Below, piece after piece: positions 1 to 7,315 of a stretch of 38,211 bases of DNA (the first letter of the stretch is position 1; every line of letters begins with the position of its first letter). Both the position numbers and the translations under genes were made by a program. The stretch covers positions 1 through 38,211 of the forward strand of contig JAHHHR010000070.1 of NCBI GenBank assembly GCA_019359245.1, read 5' to 3'. This DNA comes from Nostoc desertorum CM1-VF14. Its GTDB lineage: Bacteria; Cyanobacteriota; Cyanobacteriia; Cyanobacteriales; Nostocaceae. The notes beneath the pieces were generated by a model. That model ran no database searches. It had not been told where the DNA came from and saw nothing but the letters and a program-made list of their open reading frames with translations.

Positions 1-111
1 CGGCATTACCCGATACGGAAATGACGTTTAGCGCAATAATTCCAGGGTCAACAGCACTGGCTAACCATTCATTCCAATGGTGCGCTTCTATGTCAGAGGG
101 ACGGGATATGA
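1..111. repeat. Terminal overlap of a circular molecule (left copy)
   Basis: Bases 1-111 are identical to bases 38101-38211. An exact overlap at the two ends, together with a reading frame that runs through the join, is what a circular contig looks like when it has not been trimmed. The real molecule is therefore 38,100 bp and the right-hand copy is redundant. Confidence 0.95.
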
Positions 112-166
112 TCTCGTACCTCTGTGTAACTTCAATTTTTTGAAGTCCACAGTTACTATTTTTCAC
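1..166 (-). CDS. Plasmid replication protein, CyRepA1 type (N-terminal part across the join)
   Basis: This is the 5' end of the replication gene whose main part is at 35330-38211. Reading leftwards from the window end, the frame stays open into bases 111 down to 1 and back to a stop at about 222. No ATG is available upstream of residue 104. The best start is the GTG at 164-166, which has a GAGGGA Shine-Dalgarno-like stretch about 8 bases upstream. That gives a 978-aa protein. The part encoded here and at the far right holds the segment around EIISRPSDIEAHHWNEW, which I recall as typical of the start of cyanobacterial DUF3854/CyRepA1 proteins. An annotation started at the first ATG (37957) would lose 103 residues. 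Confidence 0.85.
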   Translation of the reverse strand, partial: MKNSNCGLQKIEVTQRYEIISRPSDIEAHHWNEWLASAVDPGIIALNVISVSGNA

Positions 167-271
167 AGCTTTTCCCTCAAATACGTTGTTTGTCAGTATT
201 TGGAGGGGGTTATCGCGCTGCTACACCTTATATCTACGAGATTTACTGTTTTGCTTGTTGAAAATTTTTAC

Positions 272-290
272 TTATCAAAAAATTTGATAA
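272..290. promoter_or_regulatory. Palindrome upstream of the replication gene
   Basis: TTATCAAA-AAA-TTTGATAA is a perfect 8-bp inverted repeat about 110 bp upstream of the GTG start of the replication gene. It could be an operator or part of the replication control region. The sequence alone does not say which. Confidence 0.5.
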
Positions 291-337
291 ATTTATATGC
301 AAAATTTCGCAGTGAAAATATAGAAATTTCCACAGTA

Positions 338-354
338 ACTCATATAATATGAGT
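338..354. promoter_or_regulatory. Palindrome containing a -10-like TATAAT
   Basis: ACTCATAT-A-ATATGAGT is a perfect palindrome with a single central base, and TATAAT lies inside it. It sits between the replication gene and the small RHH gene, so it is a reasonable operator or promoter candidate for the replication gene. I see no convincing -35 box at the right distance on either strand. Confidence 0.4.
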
Positions 355-697
355 AAGCAGCGCGGACTAATCTCTTTCGCCAATCTGTGGTTCGAGCTTC
401 CAACTACAATCCACTTTTTTGGTTCTCTAGAGATAAACCCCGCTTCCCAATATTTGAAATATTTAATTTTCTCTGTCGGGCAAAGCGTTCACTACTGAGT
501 GGCTCTTTGTCCTTTTAATTTTTGTGTCTTTTGTATATTCACCTCCGTTTTACGCTTCATTTGAGTACTTGCTGATTGTACAGAACTTTTGGCTGTCTTA
601 TATCTAACAAGACTGGGATTTTTTACTTGAAATTACTCAACAAGAGTTGATGATTATTCAAGAAATGAGGCTTTGCACTGCACTTGTGCTGAGTCGG
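355..697. other. Non-coding stretch between rep and the RHH gene
   Basis: No reading frame here looks like a protein. The only structure seen is a weak 5-bp inverted repeat near 637-653. Together with the palindromes just to its left, this stretch is the likely upstream control region of the replication gene and a candidate for the vegetative origin. I see no iterons in it. Confidence 0.4.
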
Positions 698-868
698 TCA
701 TTTGTTCTTCTCTCTTTCAGTTGGCAACGGTTCTACCTTGATATTGCGTACTCCTACTTCTATCAGGTATGCCGCTAGATTGGCAGTAGTTCGCCCTTGG
801 TTCTCAGCTAGTGCTTCAAGCTGATCAAATACAGTATCAGGTAGCGTTACACTAAAACGCTTGCTCAT
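698..868 (-). CDS. Small ribbon-helix-helix DNA-binding protein (56 aa)
   Basis: The 56-residue protein starts MSKRFSVTLPDTVFDQLEAL. The short beta-strand RFSVTLP followed by two helices (residues 11-24 and 27-40, with GRTTANLAAYLIEVGV) is the classic CopG/Arc/MetJ ribbon-helix-helix pattern. The tail (EPLPTEREKNK) is charged. It is too short for most ORF cut-offs and easily missed. RHH proteins of this size act as dimeric repressors of plasmid copy number or of toxin-antitoxin operons. Here the gene lies about 530 bp upstream of the replication gene, on the same strand, with no toxin partner beside it, so copy-number or rep control is the better guess. The role is inferred; the fold call is strong. 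Confidence 0.8.
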   Translation of the reverse strand: MSKRFSVTLPDTVFDQLEALAENQGRTTANLAAYLIEVGVRNIKVEPLPTEREKNK

Positions 869-1009
869 GCATCATTTTCGCTTCAAATTGCCTCCTAAAT
901 CATACGCTGTGATTCCTATTTAAGTTTAAACTGCTGCGGTATTGCTGTTAACTACATCTATTTTAAACTTTATGTGCAGTTAAATACCATCATAGTGCAT
1001 CGAAATAGA

Positions 1010-1018
1010 TGCTATAAT
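1010..1018 (+). promoter_or_regulatory. Extended -10 promoter for the actin-like operon
   Basis: TGC-TATAAT at 1010-1018 is an extended -10 element, about 155 bp upstream of the first gene of the rightward operon. No clear -35 is seen, which is common with extended -10 promoters. The 150-bp leader that follows contains no convincing gene. Confidence 0.5.
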
Positions 1019-1173
1019 AGTTTTGTCAGCCAAAAAACGACACAAAACAAAGGCAACAGAAGCCAGAAAGTGATGTTATGGCTAACCGTTAACTGGATAT
1101 TTGTATTTAAGGGGATTCAGCCTCTAAATTCTCCAAATCTAGAAAAATCAAGACTTTACCAATTATCTGAACC

Positions 1174-2289
1174 ATGACAACCGTATATTCCAATGCCAAA
1201 AATTGGCTAGTTCAGGCAGACTTGTTAGCCAAATCCGGGCTAACTGACCTTATCGCCGGAAAAGACTCAGGAGCAGGGTATGGCAAAGCAATCATTGGTG
1301 ATTTTTCGATCATGATGCCTGCCGCATACTCACTTGTTCGCAACCGCAACCTCATGCACCACGAAACCATCTCAAAAGATGGGGCATGGGTACGTTATGT
1401 CGAAGGAACGCGGCTTGACTTAAAAGATGTTCAATTTTTTTGGGGCAGTGCAGCGATCGCTCAAACTGACCACACCCTGCTACACGAGGATAAAGCCAAA
1501 AAAGCAGAACTGGCATTAGAAAGCATCCTTGCAGACTTAGCAGTTCTCAATATTCCCGATGGGGTCAAGCTTTCGATTAGTTTGAGCAATCACAATCCAG
1601 AACGCTGGGCAGATGAAATTAAACGCCGAGTCGAAGGGACTCACACCTTTGAGCATCTGCACCCTGTAACCCGTTCCATTGTCACCAAGACAGTTGAGAT
1701 TGTTGTTACAGGCATTTACCCCGAAGGATTTGGAAGCATTGCTCACTGCTTATTTGGTGAAGCATCCCTGGTACTTGACCCTTCAGAATTAGCGATCGCA
1801 CTCGATATCGGTTCATCAACTTGGTTGGTAACTGTCTTTAATGGCAGTGGTGCAGTGATTGACCGTCACCTGATAGAGGGTGGTTGTGGTGAACTGCACA
1901 GCATGATTGCAGAATCTCTCGACAAGCGAAACGACCGAGTGAGCTTGCTGTCCAAGGATGTGAAGCACTCGCCCAGTTTGGTGAACCAGGGAATTGTAGA
2001 AGGCACTTTCACATACGGCGGCAATCACCTGACAGGTAAGAAGTTTGAAACCGAGTACAGCCAGTGCCTAGATCAGTGGTGGAGTACCAGGATTGAGAAA
2101 TTCGCCAATTTCGTTACAGCAGGTAATTACCTGGATAGAGCGAAATACCTTGTCGCCTGGGGTGGGGGTGTTTCTCTACCAGTAGTGGATCAGAACCTAG
2201 CCGATTTAGGCTTTGTGATTTTGAACAATCCCCAATTTATCAATGCCTTGGGGTTGAAACTATTAACTCAAATATCTTTGGGAGCCTGA
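1174..2289 (+). CDS. Actin-like ATPase of the ParM/StbA type (371 aa)
   Basis: Actin-fold ATP-binding motifs are visible in order: phosphate-1 KDSGAGYGK (residues 30-38), phosphate-2 LDIGSSTW (210-217) and an adenosine-type glycine motif AWGGGVSLP (about 328-336). Length and motif spacing fit plasmid actin-like proteins (ParM, StbA, Alp families), which polymerise with ATP and push plasmid copies apart through an adaptor bound to a centromere. The gene opens a tight ten-gene operon; the next gene begins 3 bases after its stop. No good Shine-Dalgarno precedes the ATG, so the start is less certain than the family. Family membership is well supported; a DNA-segregation role is inferred from the family and plasmid setting. 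Confidence 0.8.
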   Translation: MTTVYSNAKNWLVQADLLAKSGLTDLIAGKDSGAGYGKAIIGDFSIMMPAAYSLVRNRNLMHHETISKDGAWVRYVEGTRLDLKDVQFFWGSAAIAQTDHTLLHEDKAKKAELALESILADLAVLNIPDGVKLSISLSNHNPERWADEIKRRVEGTHTFEHLHPVTRSIVTKTVEIVVTGIYPEGFGSIAHCLFGEASLVLDPSELAIALDIGSSTWLVTVFNGSGAVIDRHLIEGGCGELHSMIAESLDKRNDRVSLLSKDVKHSPSLVNQGIVEGTFTYGGNHLTGKKFETEYSQCLDQWWSTRIEKFANFVTAGNYLDRAKYLVAWGGGVSLPVVDQNLADLGFVILNNPQFINALGLKLLTQISLGA

Positions 2290-2292
2290 TCA

Positions 2293-2526
2293 ATGAATTA
2301 CGAATCTCGGCGTATAACCATCTCCTACCTAGCAGTAATTGAATTGTGCAAGATTTTTGATTTACCCCAAGATGCACCGACACAAGCATTATCAGCAGGT
2401 GTAGAGAAGCTGATTTTTCAACACGGCAATGTTCAAACAACGCCAAAACCCGAAACAGCAACATCTACACAGCCCAATAAATCGGCACTTAGCGCAATGG
2501 TCACTAATTTCAAAGGGGCAGCATGA
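2293..2526 (+). CDS. Small protein, possible ParR-like adaptor (77 aa)
   Basis: This small protein directly follows the actin-like gene with a GGGAG ribosome-binding site. Residues 1-30 (RRITISYLAVIELCKIFDLP) read as a short strand followed by a helix, as in a ribbon-helix-helix or small helix-turn-helix domain. The C-terminal half is Thr/Ser/Pro/Gln-rich and probably flexible. Position and size match ParR, the centromere-binding partner that lies just downstream of parM in type II partition operons. I do not recognise the sequence itself, so the ParR idea is inference from context. Its stop overlaps the next start (ATGA). Confidence 0.5.
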   Translation: MNYESRRITISYLAVIELCKIFDLPQDAPTQALSAGVEKLIFQHGNVQTTPKPETATSTQPNKSALSAMVTNFKGAA

Positions 2527-2768
2527 CCAAATCCAGATTTAGAAACACGGTTTTAGGCATTGGAGCAACAGCAGCAGCGATCGCTTTTGGCTACTTCGGA
2601 GTCCAATACTTCGGTAAAAACAATATGTTCACCATCGCCGCATCTGTCGGGGGTGGAGGTGCAATCAGCTATGTACTTCAAAGGCCGAGTCAGCCAGAAG
2701 CGCCAAGCACTGACCTAGAACCCCAACCCACACCAGTTAAAACCCAAAGGAAAGGAAGGAAGTCATGA
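2523..2768 (+). CDS. Small membrane protein (81 aa)
   Basis: Two hydrophobic segments are visible, about residues 8-27 (TVLGIGATAAAIAFGYFGVQ) and 34-52. A Pro/Gln/Lys-rich, basic tail follows and ends in KTQRKGRKS. The protein is probably an inner-membrane hairpin with a positively charged cytoplasmic tail. It overlaps both neighbours by ATGA junctions, so its expression is coupled to the actin-like operon. Function unknown. Confidence 0.65.
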   Translation: MTKSRFRNTVLGIGATAAAIAFGYFGVQYFGKNNMFTIAASVGGGGAISYVLQRPSQPEAPSTDLEPQPTPVKTQRKGRKS

Positions 2769-3040
2769 GCGACCAAGACACTGTGCAGACACAACCATCG
2801 CTAACAACAACCGAAATCATGACCATCATCCTCGGTTGCGAACAGACTTTAAGGTTTGTGCAAGCATCTCCCAATTACAAGCAAATCGAAGCGTCCGAAC
2901 GGTTCAGTACATCGAATGACTTAAAGATGGGCGATGCCGTTCAAGCCTTGATGGAGATTCACGAAGCGATTCTAAATATCGAGTTTTATTCCCAAGTCGA
3001 GGGACAAGCTTATGCTTTCAACGATAGCCAAAAAGCGTAA
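2765..3040 (+). CDS. Hypothetical acidic helical protein (91 aa)
   Basis: A soluble, mostly helical protein of the actin-like operon with a strong GGAAGG ribosome-binding site. Residues 13-60 form amphipathic helices and contain a single cysteine in LGCEQTLRF. I recognise no family. The ATGA overlap with the membrane-protein gene upstream supports it being real and co-translated. Confidence 0.6.
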   Translation: MSDQDTVQTQPSLTTTEIMTIILGCEQTLRFVQASPNYKQIEASERFSTSNDLKMGDAVQALMEIHEAILNIEFYSQVEGQAYAFNDSQKA

Positions 3041-3075
3041 TCATTTGTACTCTTTTGGAGTCAATAGAGGCAGCA

Positions 3076-3342
3076 ATGAATAATTTAAGCAGAGTCTACG
3101 ATTCAACTCTACTAAGCAATTCCAAGGTTTACCAGATTGACCGAACACTCTACCAGTACCTCTTTAAAACAGGCACAATCCAGCATCCAAAGTACCATTT
3201 TCGCCCTCTATCTGGACAACGAAAGAAGGCTGATTTATTGCTCAATCACAAGGCTTTAACTACTCGCTGTTATGAAGTCACAGGTATGAGTACCAATGCA
3301 AGAGTCATCAGCCAAGAATCACTGCAATTATCAATATTTTGA
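3076..3342 (+). CDS. Hypothetical protein (88 aa)
   Basis: The start at ATG 3076 is chosen because AGAGG lies just 5 bases upstream; an in-frame TTG 21 bases earlier has no such site. The protein is basic with several Tyr and His residues (for example YQIDRTLYQYLF and HPKYHFRPL) and no membrane segment. I do not recognise it. It follows the previous gene by 35 bases and belongs to the same operon. Confidence 0.55.
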   Translation: MNNLSRVYDSTLLSNSKVYQIDRTLYQYLFKTGTIQHPKYHFRPLSGQRKKADLLLNHKALTTRCYEVTGMSTNARVISQESLQLSIF

Positions 3343-3350
3343 GGTGAATT

Positions 3351-3548
3351 ATGAATACTCAACCACTGCCAGAATTAGTTGCACAAGCCCAACAATTACT
3401 AACCCAAATTAGGCAGCATCCCCACTATCAAAGCTTGCGATTCGATTGCGATGTAACCATTGGTGATGTCATTCAGTTTTTCAATAATCTGCAATGGTCA
3501 GCCACAGCTTCAACTGTTGATGTTTCAAGAGAAGGCTTTTTTCAGTGA
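3351..3548 (+). CDS. Hypothetical protein (65 aa)
   Basis: Short protein with a good GAGGTG ribosome-binding site, 8 bases after the previous stop. Residues 1-25 form a helix rich in Gln and Leu; the rest is mixed. No family recognised. Support comes from the ribosome-binding site and operon position only. Confidence 0.5.
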   Translation: MNTQPLPELVAQAQQLLTQIRQHPHYQSLRFDCDVTIGDVIQFFNNLQWSATASTVDVSREGFFQ

Positions 3549-3556
3549 TGGGGAGA

Positions 3557-3589
3557 GCGATTGCAATGATTGGCCGTCGGTGCAATCGC
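3557..3589. repeat. Inverted repeat between operon genes
   Basis: GCGATTGCA (3557-3565) and TGCAATCGC (3581-3589) are perfect 9-bp inverted arms around a 15-base loop. They sit in the 96-base gap between two genes of the operon, the only sizeable gap there. No T-run follows, so it is more likely an mRNA processing or stability element than a terminator. Confidence 0.45.
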
Positions 3590-3644
3590 CCTACCAATGT
3601 GTCTACCGCCGCATAACGATAAACGACATAAGGATTGTAGCAAC

Positions 3645-3947
3645 ATGAGTAAACCAATAGGATATTTCACGTCAGCAATGCCTGGAGATGGTTCGTACCT
3701 GGATGAGCTTCAGCAACGGTACGGCAGCACATTTGAACAACTGAGCAAGATAGAAAAACTGTTGCTATTGCATGGGGTAGTTCAAAACCTGTTGAGTGCA
3801 GAGATAAATCTCCAAGGCAGTTCAGTAGCGGCGGCGGCTGTTTCAACAGTTTCTCTTATTGCCCAGAGTATCAATAAAAGGGTGACTTTGGGCGAACATC
3901 TGGGACTGGCATCCGCATTGATTAATCAACTCAAATACCAACGCTAA
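3645..3947 (+). CDS. Hypothetical protein (100 aa)
   Basis: The start at ATG 3645 is preferred over an in-frame TTG 75 bases upstream, because AAGGA lies upstream of the ATG and the TTG reading would run through the inverted repeat. The protein is helical with an alanine-rich stretch (SSVAAAAVSTVSLIAQS) that may be a buried helix rather than a membrane span. Two helical halves surround residues 20-50 and 75-98. No family recognised. Confidence 0.6.
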   Translation: MSKPIGYFTSAMPGDGSYLDELQQRYGSTFEQLSKIEKLLLLHGVVQNLLSAEINLQGSSVAAAAVSTVSLIAQSINKRVTLGEHLGLASALINQLKYQR

Positions 3948-3959
3948 GGAGACACAGAC

Positions 3960-4676
3960 ATGGACTTTGCAATACGCAATCCGGTAGTTGGTCATAGTTC
4001 GCACATTGATGAAAAAGCGCAATCTTGGGGAGGATTTGAGTCTGATATTCTGGGCTATCTTTCAGATATAAATAAGCTCGAACAGTTTGCGGATTACGCC
4101 AATAATGCCCAAGAATTATCTGACAGACTAGAACCATTTTTGGACAATGCCAAGGTGGTCTTTGAGGCGATGGAGAAGCTAACAAAAGGGCAGGTCACTT
4201 GGACAGAGCTTCGTAAACAATACGGCTCTCATGTTGCGGGTGCTATCGCTAAAATTCGCAAGCTTAATTCCGAGTTTGATTCAGAGATGAGTAAAATAGA
4301 TGCCCAAGATAGAGCCGATTTATTGCGAATTGATCAGAAACGCAAACACGCTTTAACTGAAGTTGCAGCCCAATTGCATCAAGATTTACAAGCTGAACTT
4401 TGGCGGCATGAAAATAAAATCAGCAGCATAGAAAATAAGCAAACTGTGCAAGCTGAACGTCAAGCCATCACAACAGGACTGAGAGAGAAAAGACAACAAC
4501 TTTTAGCCCGTGCGCGGTACGGCTCAAGGGCATTAGAACCCAATCAAACACCCCAGGAAGTGATACCAGTTACTAGCCAAACTTCTGCACCTGCGTCTAG
4601 TGTTTCTGCAACAGGAACAGTTCGCGGTTGGGGTGCAATGCTGGGTAACTTGTGGCAGAAGTTAGGCGACAGATAA
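3960..4676 (+). CDS. Coiled-coil protein (238 aa)
   Basis: Preceded by a GGAG site. Residues 35-180 are almost entirely helical and heavily charged, with heptad-like patterns (for example SEMSKIDAQDRADLLRID), so a long coiled coil is likely. The C-terminus is a Ser/Thr/Pro-rich linker followed by a short hydrophobic end, GWGAMLGNLWQKLGDR, that could be an amphipathic membrane-binding helix. It may bridge the actin-like protein and the membrane proteins of this operon, but that is inference; no family recognised. Confidence 0.65.
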   Translation: MDFAIRNPVVGHSSHIDEKAQSWGGFESDILGYLSDINKLEQFADYANNAQELSDRLEPFLDNAKVVFEAMEKLTKGQVTWTELRKQYGSHVAGAIAKIRKLNSEFDSEMSKIDAQDRADLLRIDQKRKHALTEVAAQLHQDLQAELWRHENKISSIENKQTVQAERQAITTGLREKRQQLLARARYGSRALEPNQTPQEVIPVTSQTSAPASSVSATGTVRGWGAMLGNLWQKLGDR

Positions 4677-4701
4677 CTATTAGTTGAAAGGACACAGGCT
4701 G

Positions 4702-5250
4702 ATGCTAGTAAGGAAACGATATGAAGATTCCCATAGCGTCAGCCCTTTTTCAATGGAAGGGCTGGCACAAACACCACAATCAACTAAGCAGCATCAACAA
4801 CCAGAACAGCCACAACCACTGCCAGAAAATAACCGGGGTAGAACATTTAGACGTGCTGGTAATGCTTGTGAAATTGTCGCTGGCAGTTGTCTAAATAGTG
4901 CAGTTATTTTCACCTTTCATCTGCTGCAAGTTCACCCAGTTGGAATGTTCTTAGCTGTTGGTACTGCACACTTGTACTTTACCGCCACTGCAACAGGTGA
5001 AGGATTTAACAATTTTGTCACTAATTTAATGACTGGTTGCAGTGCGTCATTAGCCCTATTGTGTGCGCTCAATGAACCGTTGGGTGAGTGGAATGAATCG
5101 AGAATTTCTACTAGTACAGTTAAGACTTCTATTGAGTCGGTTTATAAGCCAAAAACTGCTGAATCTTCAAGTTGGATGGATGGTGCAGGAGTGGCGATAT
5201 TCGTAGCACTATTAATGATTTTTCTGTTTGGTGGTAAAAGAGGTAAATGA
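4702..5250 (+). CDS. Membrane protein, unknown function (182 aa)
   Basis: The ATG at 4702 follows an AAAGGA site; an in-frame TTG 18 bases earlier is less likely. The N-terminus (about 55 residues) is rich in Gln, Pro and His and probably cytoplasmic. Three hydrophobic segments follow: about residues 58-80, 85-115 and a C-terminal one (VAIFVALLMIFLFGG) ending in a basic GGKRGK. It overlaps the ATPase gene by an ATGA junction, which suggests the two proteins are made together and may form one membrane complex. Confidence 0.65.
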   Translation: MLVRKRYEDSHSVSPFSMEGLAQTPQSTKQHQQPEQPQPLPENNRGRTFRRAGNACEIVAGSCLNSAVIFTFHLLQVHPVGMFLAVGTAHLYFTATATGEGFNNFVTNLMTGCSASLALLCALNEPLGEWNESRISTSTVKTSIESVYKPKTAESSSWMDGAGVAIFVALLMIFLFGGKRGK

Positions 5251-7091
5251 ACTATCTATCTGAGAAACATAAACAGTTATCTGAGTCACAGCAATCGGGT
5301 TTAATGTTGTGGTTTGGTCAATTGCCGATGGATAAAAAAGCTGTTGCAATCGGGCTGAGTTTGACTGTGGGAATTAGTTCGGCTGCAATGGCATGGATTG
5401 GAACCAGCAGCGATCGGATCTACTTCTGCATCAAAACCCCAAAGAATACATTGGTGTGTCAGGACAAAGATAACCGTCCTTTTCGCATGACCCCATTTTA
5501 TTGGTCACAGTGGCAGTTAGAAGGAATGCCGCGCCAAGTAGTGCGTGACCCAGCTATGGGGGTAAATGGGTTAGTGAAGGCGACCAACCCTTACAAGCCG
5601 TTTTGGGCGTTTGGGGGATTCCTGGGGTTTGCTCTTGCTGGGTGGATGCTTCGCCATTGCCAGTATGAGGAGAAACAGAAAGCCGTATTTGAAGACATCG
5701 CCCAAAAGCGGGATGCTGCAAAGGCAGAGATGGCCGCACGTTCCGAGTTACTAGAGAGTTACCGAGATGTTGCGATCGCAGAAGTCCAACTACAAGCCGA
5801 CTTGGATCTAATCGCCAATGACCGCACTGTTGACATACAAAAAGCCGAGATTTACGCCCACACGGAAATTGAAGTTACCCAGATGGAGGCATCAGACGCT
5901 ATTTTTGAAGCGCAAACGGCTGGGATGACCGAAGAACAGAAGGCAGAGTACATCAAACAGCTACGTGATATGAAAACGCCCTATTTACAAGGTAGCCAGA
6001 CTTTACAGGGGACGATTGACCCCAACGATAAGGTTACTGGATCTGAAGCAGGAGCGATCGCAGAAGGTGACAAATATCGGTGGATTAACAACACCATCGG
6101 CTACCCCACTTTAATATTTGGTGGCATGGGTGCGGGTAAGTCCTGGACTACTAGAGAGATTATTTGGCATAAGCGTCAAGCTGGTTGGAATCAAATCTTT
6201 GTACTTGACCCACATGGAACTTCTGTTGAATGGCGGGGGGTAAACCTGATTACTGGTTACAGGGAAATAGCCGACTTCATGCAATGGTACATGGAGGAAA
6301 TGCGCCGCCGTTACAAAGCCTACCGCAACAGTGGCATGACTGAGGAGCAATGGACGCAACACTTAAGAGACACAAACCAACATTTCTGTGTAGTCGCTGA
6401 GGAGTTTACAACTTGGACAGATAACATTGTTGAGCCAATGCCAGACGATTGTGAAGATGAAAAATGGAAGCCTGACCCTGATTTTATTGGTAAATGGTTT
6501 CGCTGTGCCATGACTGAATCTCGCAAGCAATTAATGATTCCTTTGTTCGTAGCTCACGACCGCACAATGGAAATCTTAGCTAAAGCTAAAGGATTATCAA
6601 AACTTCGGGATGCTGCACTGTTAGAAGTAGAACTAATCGCAACTATTGACCCAATTACGACAGAAGCAAAAGCTAGTGGTCAGGGCAAGATTAAATTACC
6701 TGGGCATGGGCAATGGATTGATATTGAACTGCCTAAACTTGACCACAAGCGAATTGATTTTCGGTTTGATAGACCTGTGACCAGTAATGAACCGCCAACC
6801 ATCGATAAAGCTACTTTAGAGCGCATTTATGAACTGGAATTCAATCTTGGTAACAAAGCAGGTGACACCCAAGATGAACCGAAAAAATTATCACCAATGG
6901 CGCAAAAGCTGTATGAATATCTCACCAGAACTGAACGAATTGAAGCTGATGTAAGAGAGTTCAAGGGCAACTTTAAAGTGAACGGTGAGAGATTTAGTGT
7001 TGAGCAAATCAAGGGCTGGATGTATGAAATTGTGGGGGCAGGTATGGCTGACTGGATAGGCGAGGGTGTTATCAGGCTCAATCAAATTTGA
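5247..7091 (+). CDS. Membrane-anchored FtsK/VirD4-like P-loop ATPase (614 aa)
   Basis: Two N-terminal hydrophobic segments (about residues 32-50 and 118-135) are followed by a coiled coil (about 140-240) and a P-loop ATPase domain. Walker A is GGMGAGKS (292-299). LDPHG (320-324) resembles the strand after Walker A in FtsK/HerA/coupling proteins, and CVVAEEF (381-387) is the Walker B strand with its acidic pair. The last 90 residues look like a winged helix. This architecture matches DNA-pumping or coupling ATPases. With a relaxase on the same plasmid it may bring the plasmid to a helper's conjugation channel. Its place at the end of the actin-like operon instead suggests a role in segregation. 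No type IV secretion genes are present. It is shorter than FtsK and lacks its long linker. Confidence 0.65.
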   Translation: MNYLSEKHKQLSESQQSGLMLWFGQLPMDKKAVAIGLSLTVGISSAAMAWIGTSSDRIYFCIKTPKNTLVCQDKDNRPFRMTPFYWSQWQLEGMPRQVVRDPAMGVNGLVKATNPYKPFWAFGGFLGFALAGWMLRHCQYEEKQKAVFEDIAQKRDAAKAEMAARSELLESYRDVAIAEVQLQADLDLIANDRTVDIQKAEIYAHTEIEVTQMEASDAIFEAQTAGMTEEQKAEYIKQLRDMKTPYLQGSQTLQGTIDPNDKVTGSEAGAIAEGDKYRWINNTIGYPTLIFGGMGAGKSWTTREIIWHKRQAGWNQIFVLDPHGTSVEWRGVNLITGYREIADFMQWYMEEMRRRYKAYRNSGMTEEQWTQHLRDTNQHFCVVAEEFTTWTDNIVEPMPDDCEDEKWKPDPDFIGKWFRCAMTESRKQLMIPLFVAHDRTMEILAKAKGLSKLRDAALLEVELIATIDPITTEAKASGQGKIKLPGHGQWIDIELPKLDHKRIDFRFDRPVTSNEPPTIDKATLERIYELEFNLGNKAGDTQDEPKKLSPMAQKLYEYLTRTERIEADVREFKGNFKVNGERFSVEQIKGWMYEIVGAGMADWIGEGVIRLNQI

Positions 7092-7100
7092 CTGCTAATA

Positions 7101-7262
7101 GTGTCTGGTGTCTCGCCTCAAAAACGCCCTTTTTTCGCGGACACCGGACACCAGACACCACAGACACTAAAGCTTGAAAGCCTTATCTAGCATAGACACC
7201 AGCAGACACTACCCCAGACACCGCCCAGACACCAAGTGTCTTAAGCGTGTCCGCTAGACACC
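7101..7262. repeat. Array of 13 GACACC-type boxes
   Basis: Copies of RGACACY occur directly at 7139, 7146, 7153, 7162, 7194, 7204, 7216, 7227 and 7256, and inverted (GTGTCY) at 7101, 7107, 7236 and 7246. Three copies are head-to-tail at exactly 7-bp steps. The array fills the gap between the end of the actin-like/ATPase operon and the response-regulator gene. Another AGACACC with a partial copy is at 8081-8094, beyond that gene. Such a cluster suggests cooperative binding by a DNA-binding protein: a centromere for the actin-like system, an origin, or operators of the response regulator. Confidence 0.7.
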
Positions 7263-7315
7263 AATAATAAATAACCGAATAAACAGCCCTTTATTATTAG
7301 AGGATTATCAATATT

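Noticed and set aside
77..352. A 91-codon plus-strand frame at the left end
   Set aside because: It is antisense to the start of the replication gene and its control region. Its product is low-complexity, and the minus-strand frame across the join is clearly the real gene.
974..1177. A 67-codon frame upstream of the actin-like gene
   Set aside because: It spans the extended -10 promoter at 1010-1018, has no ribosome-binding site and no recognisable pattern.
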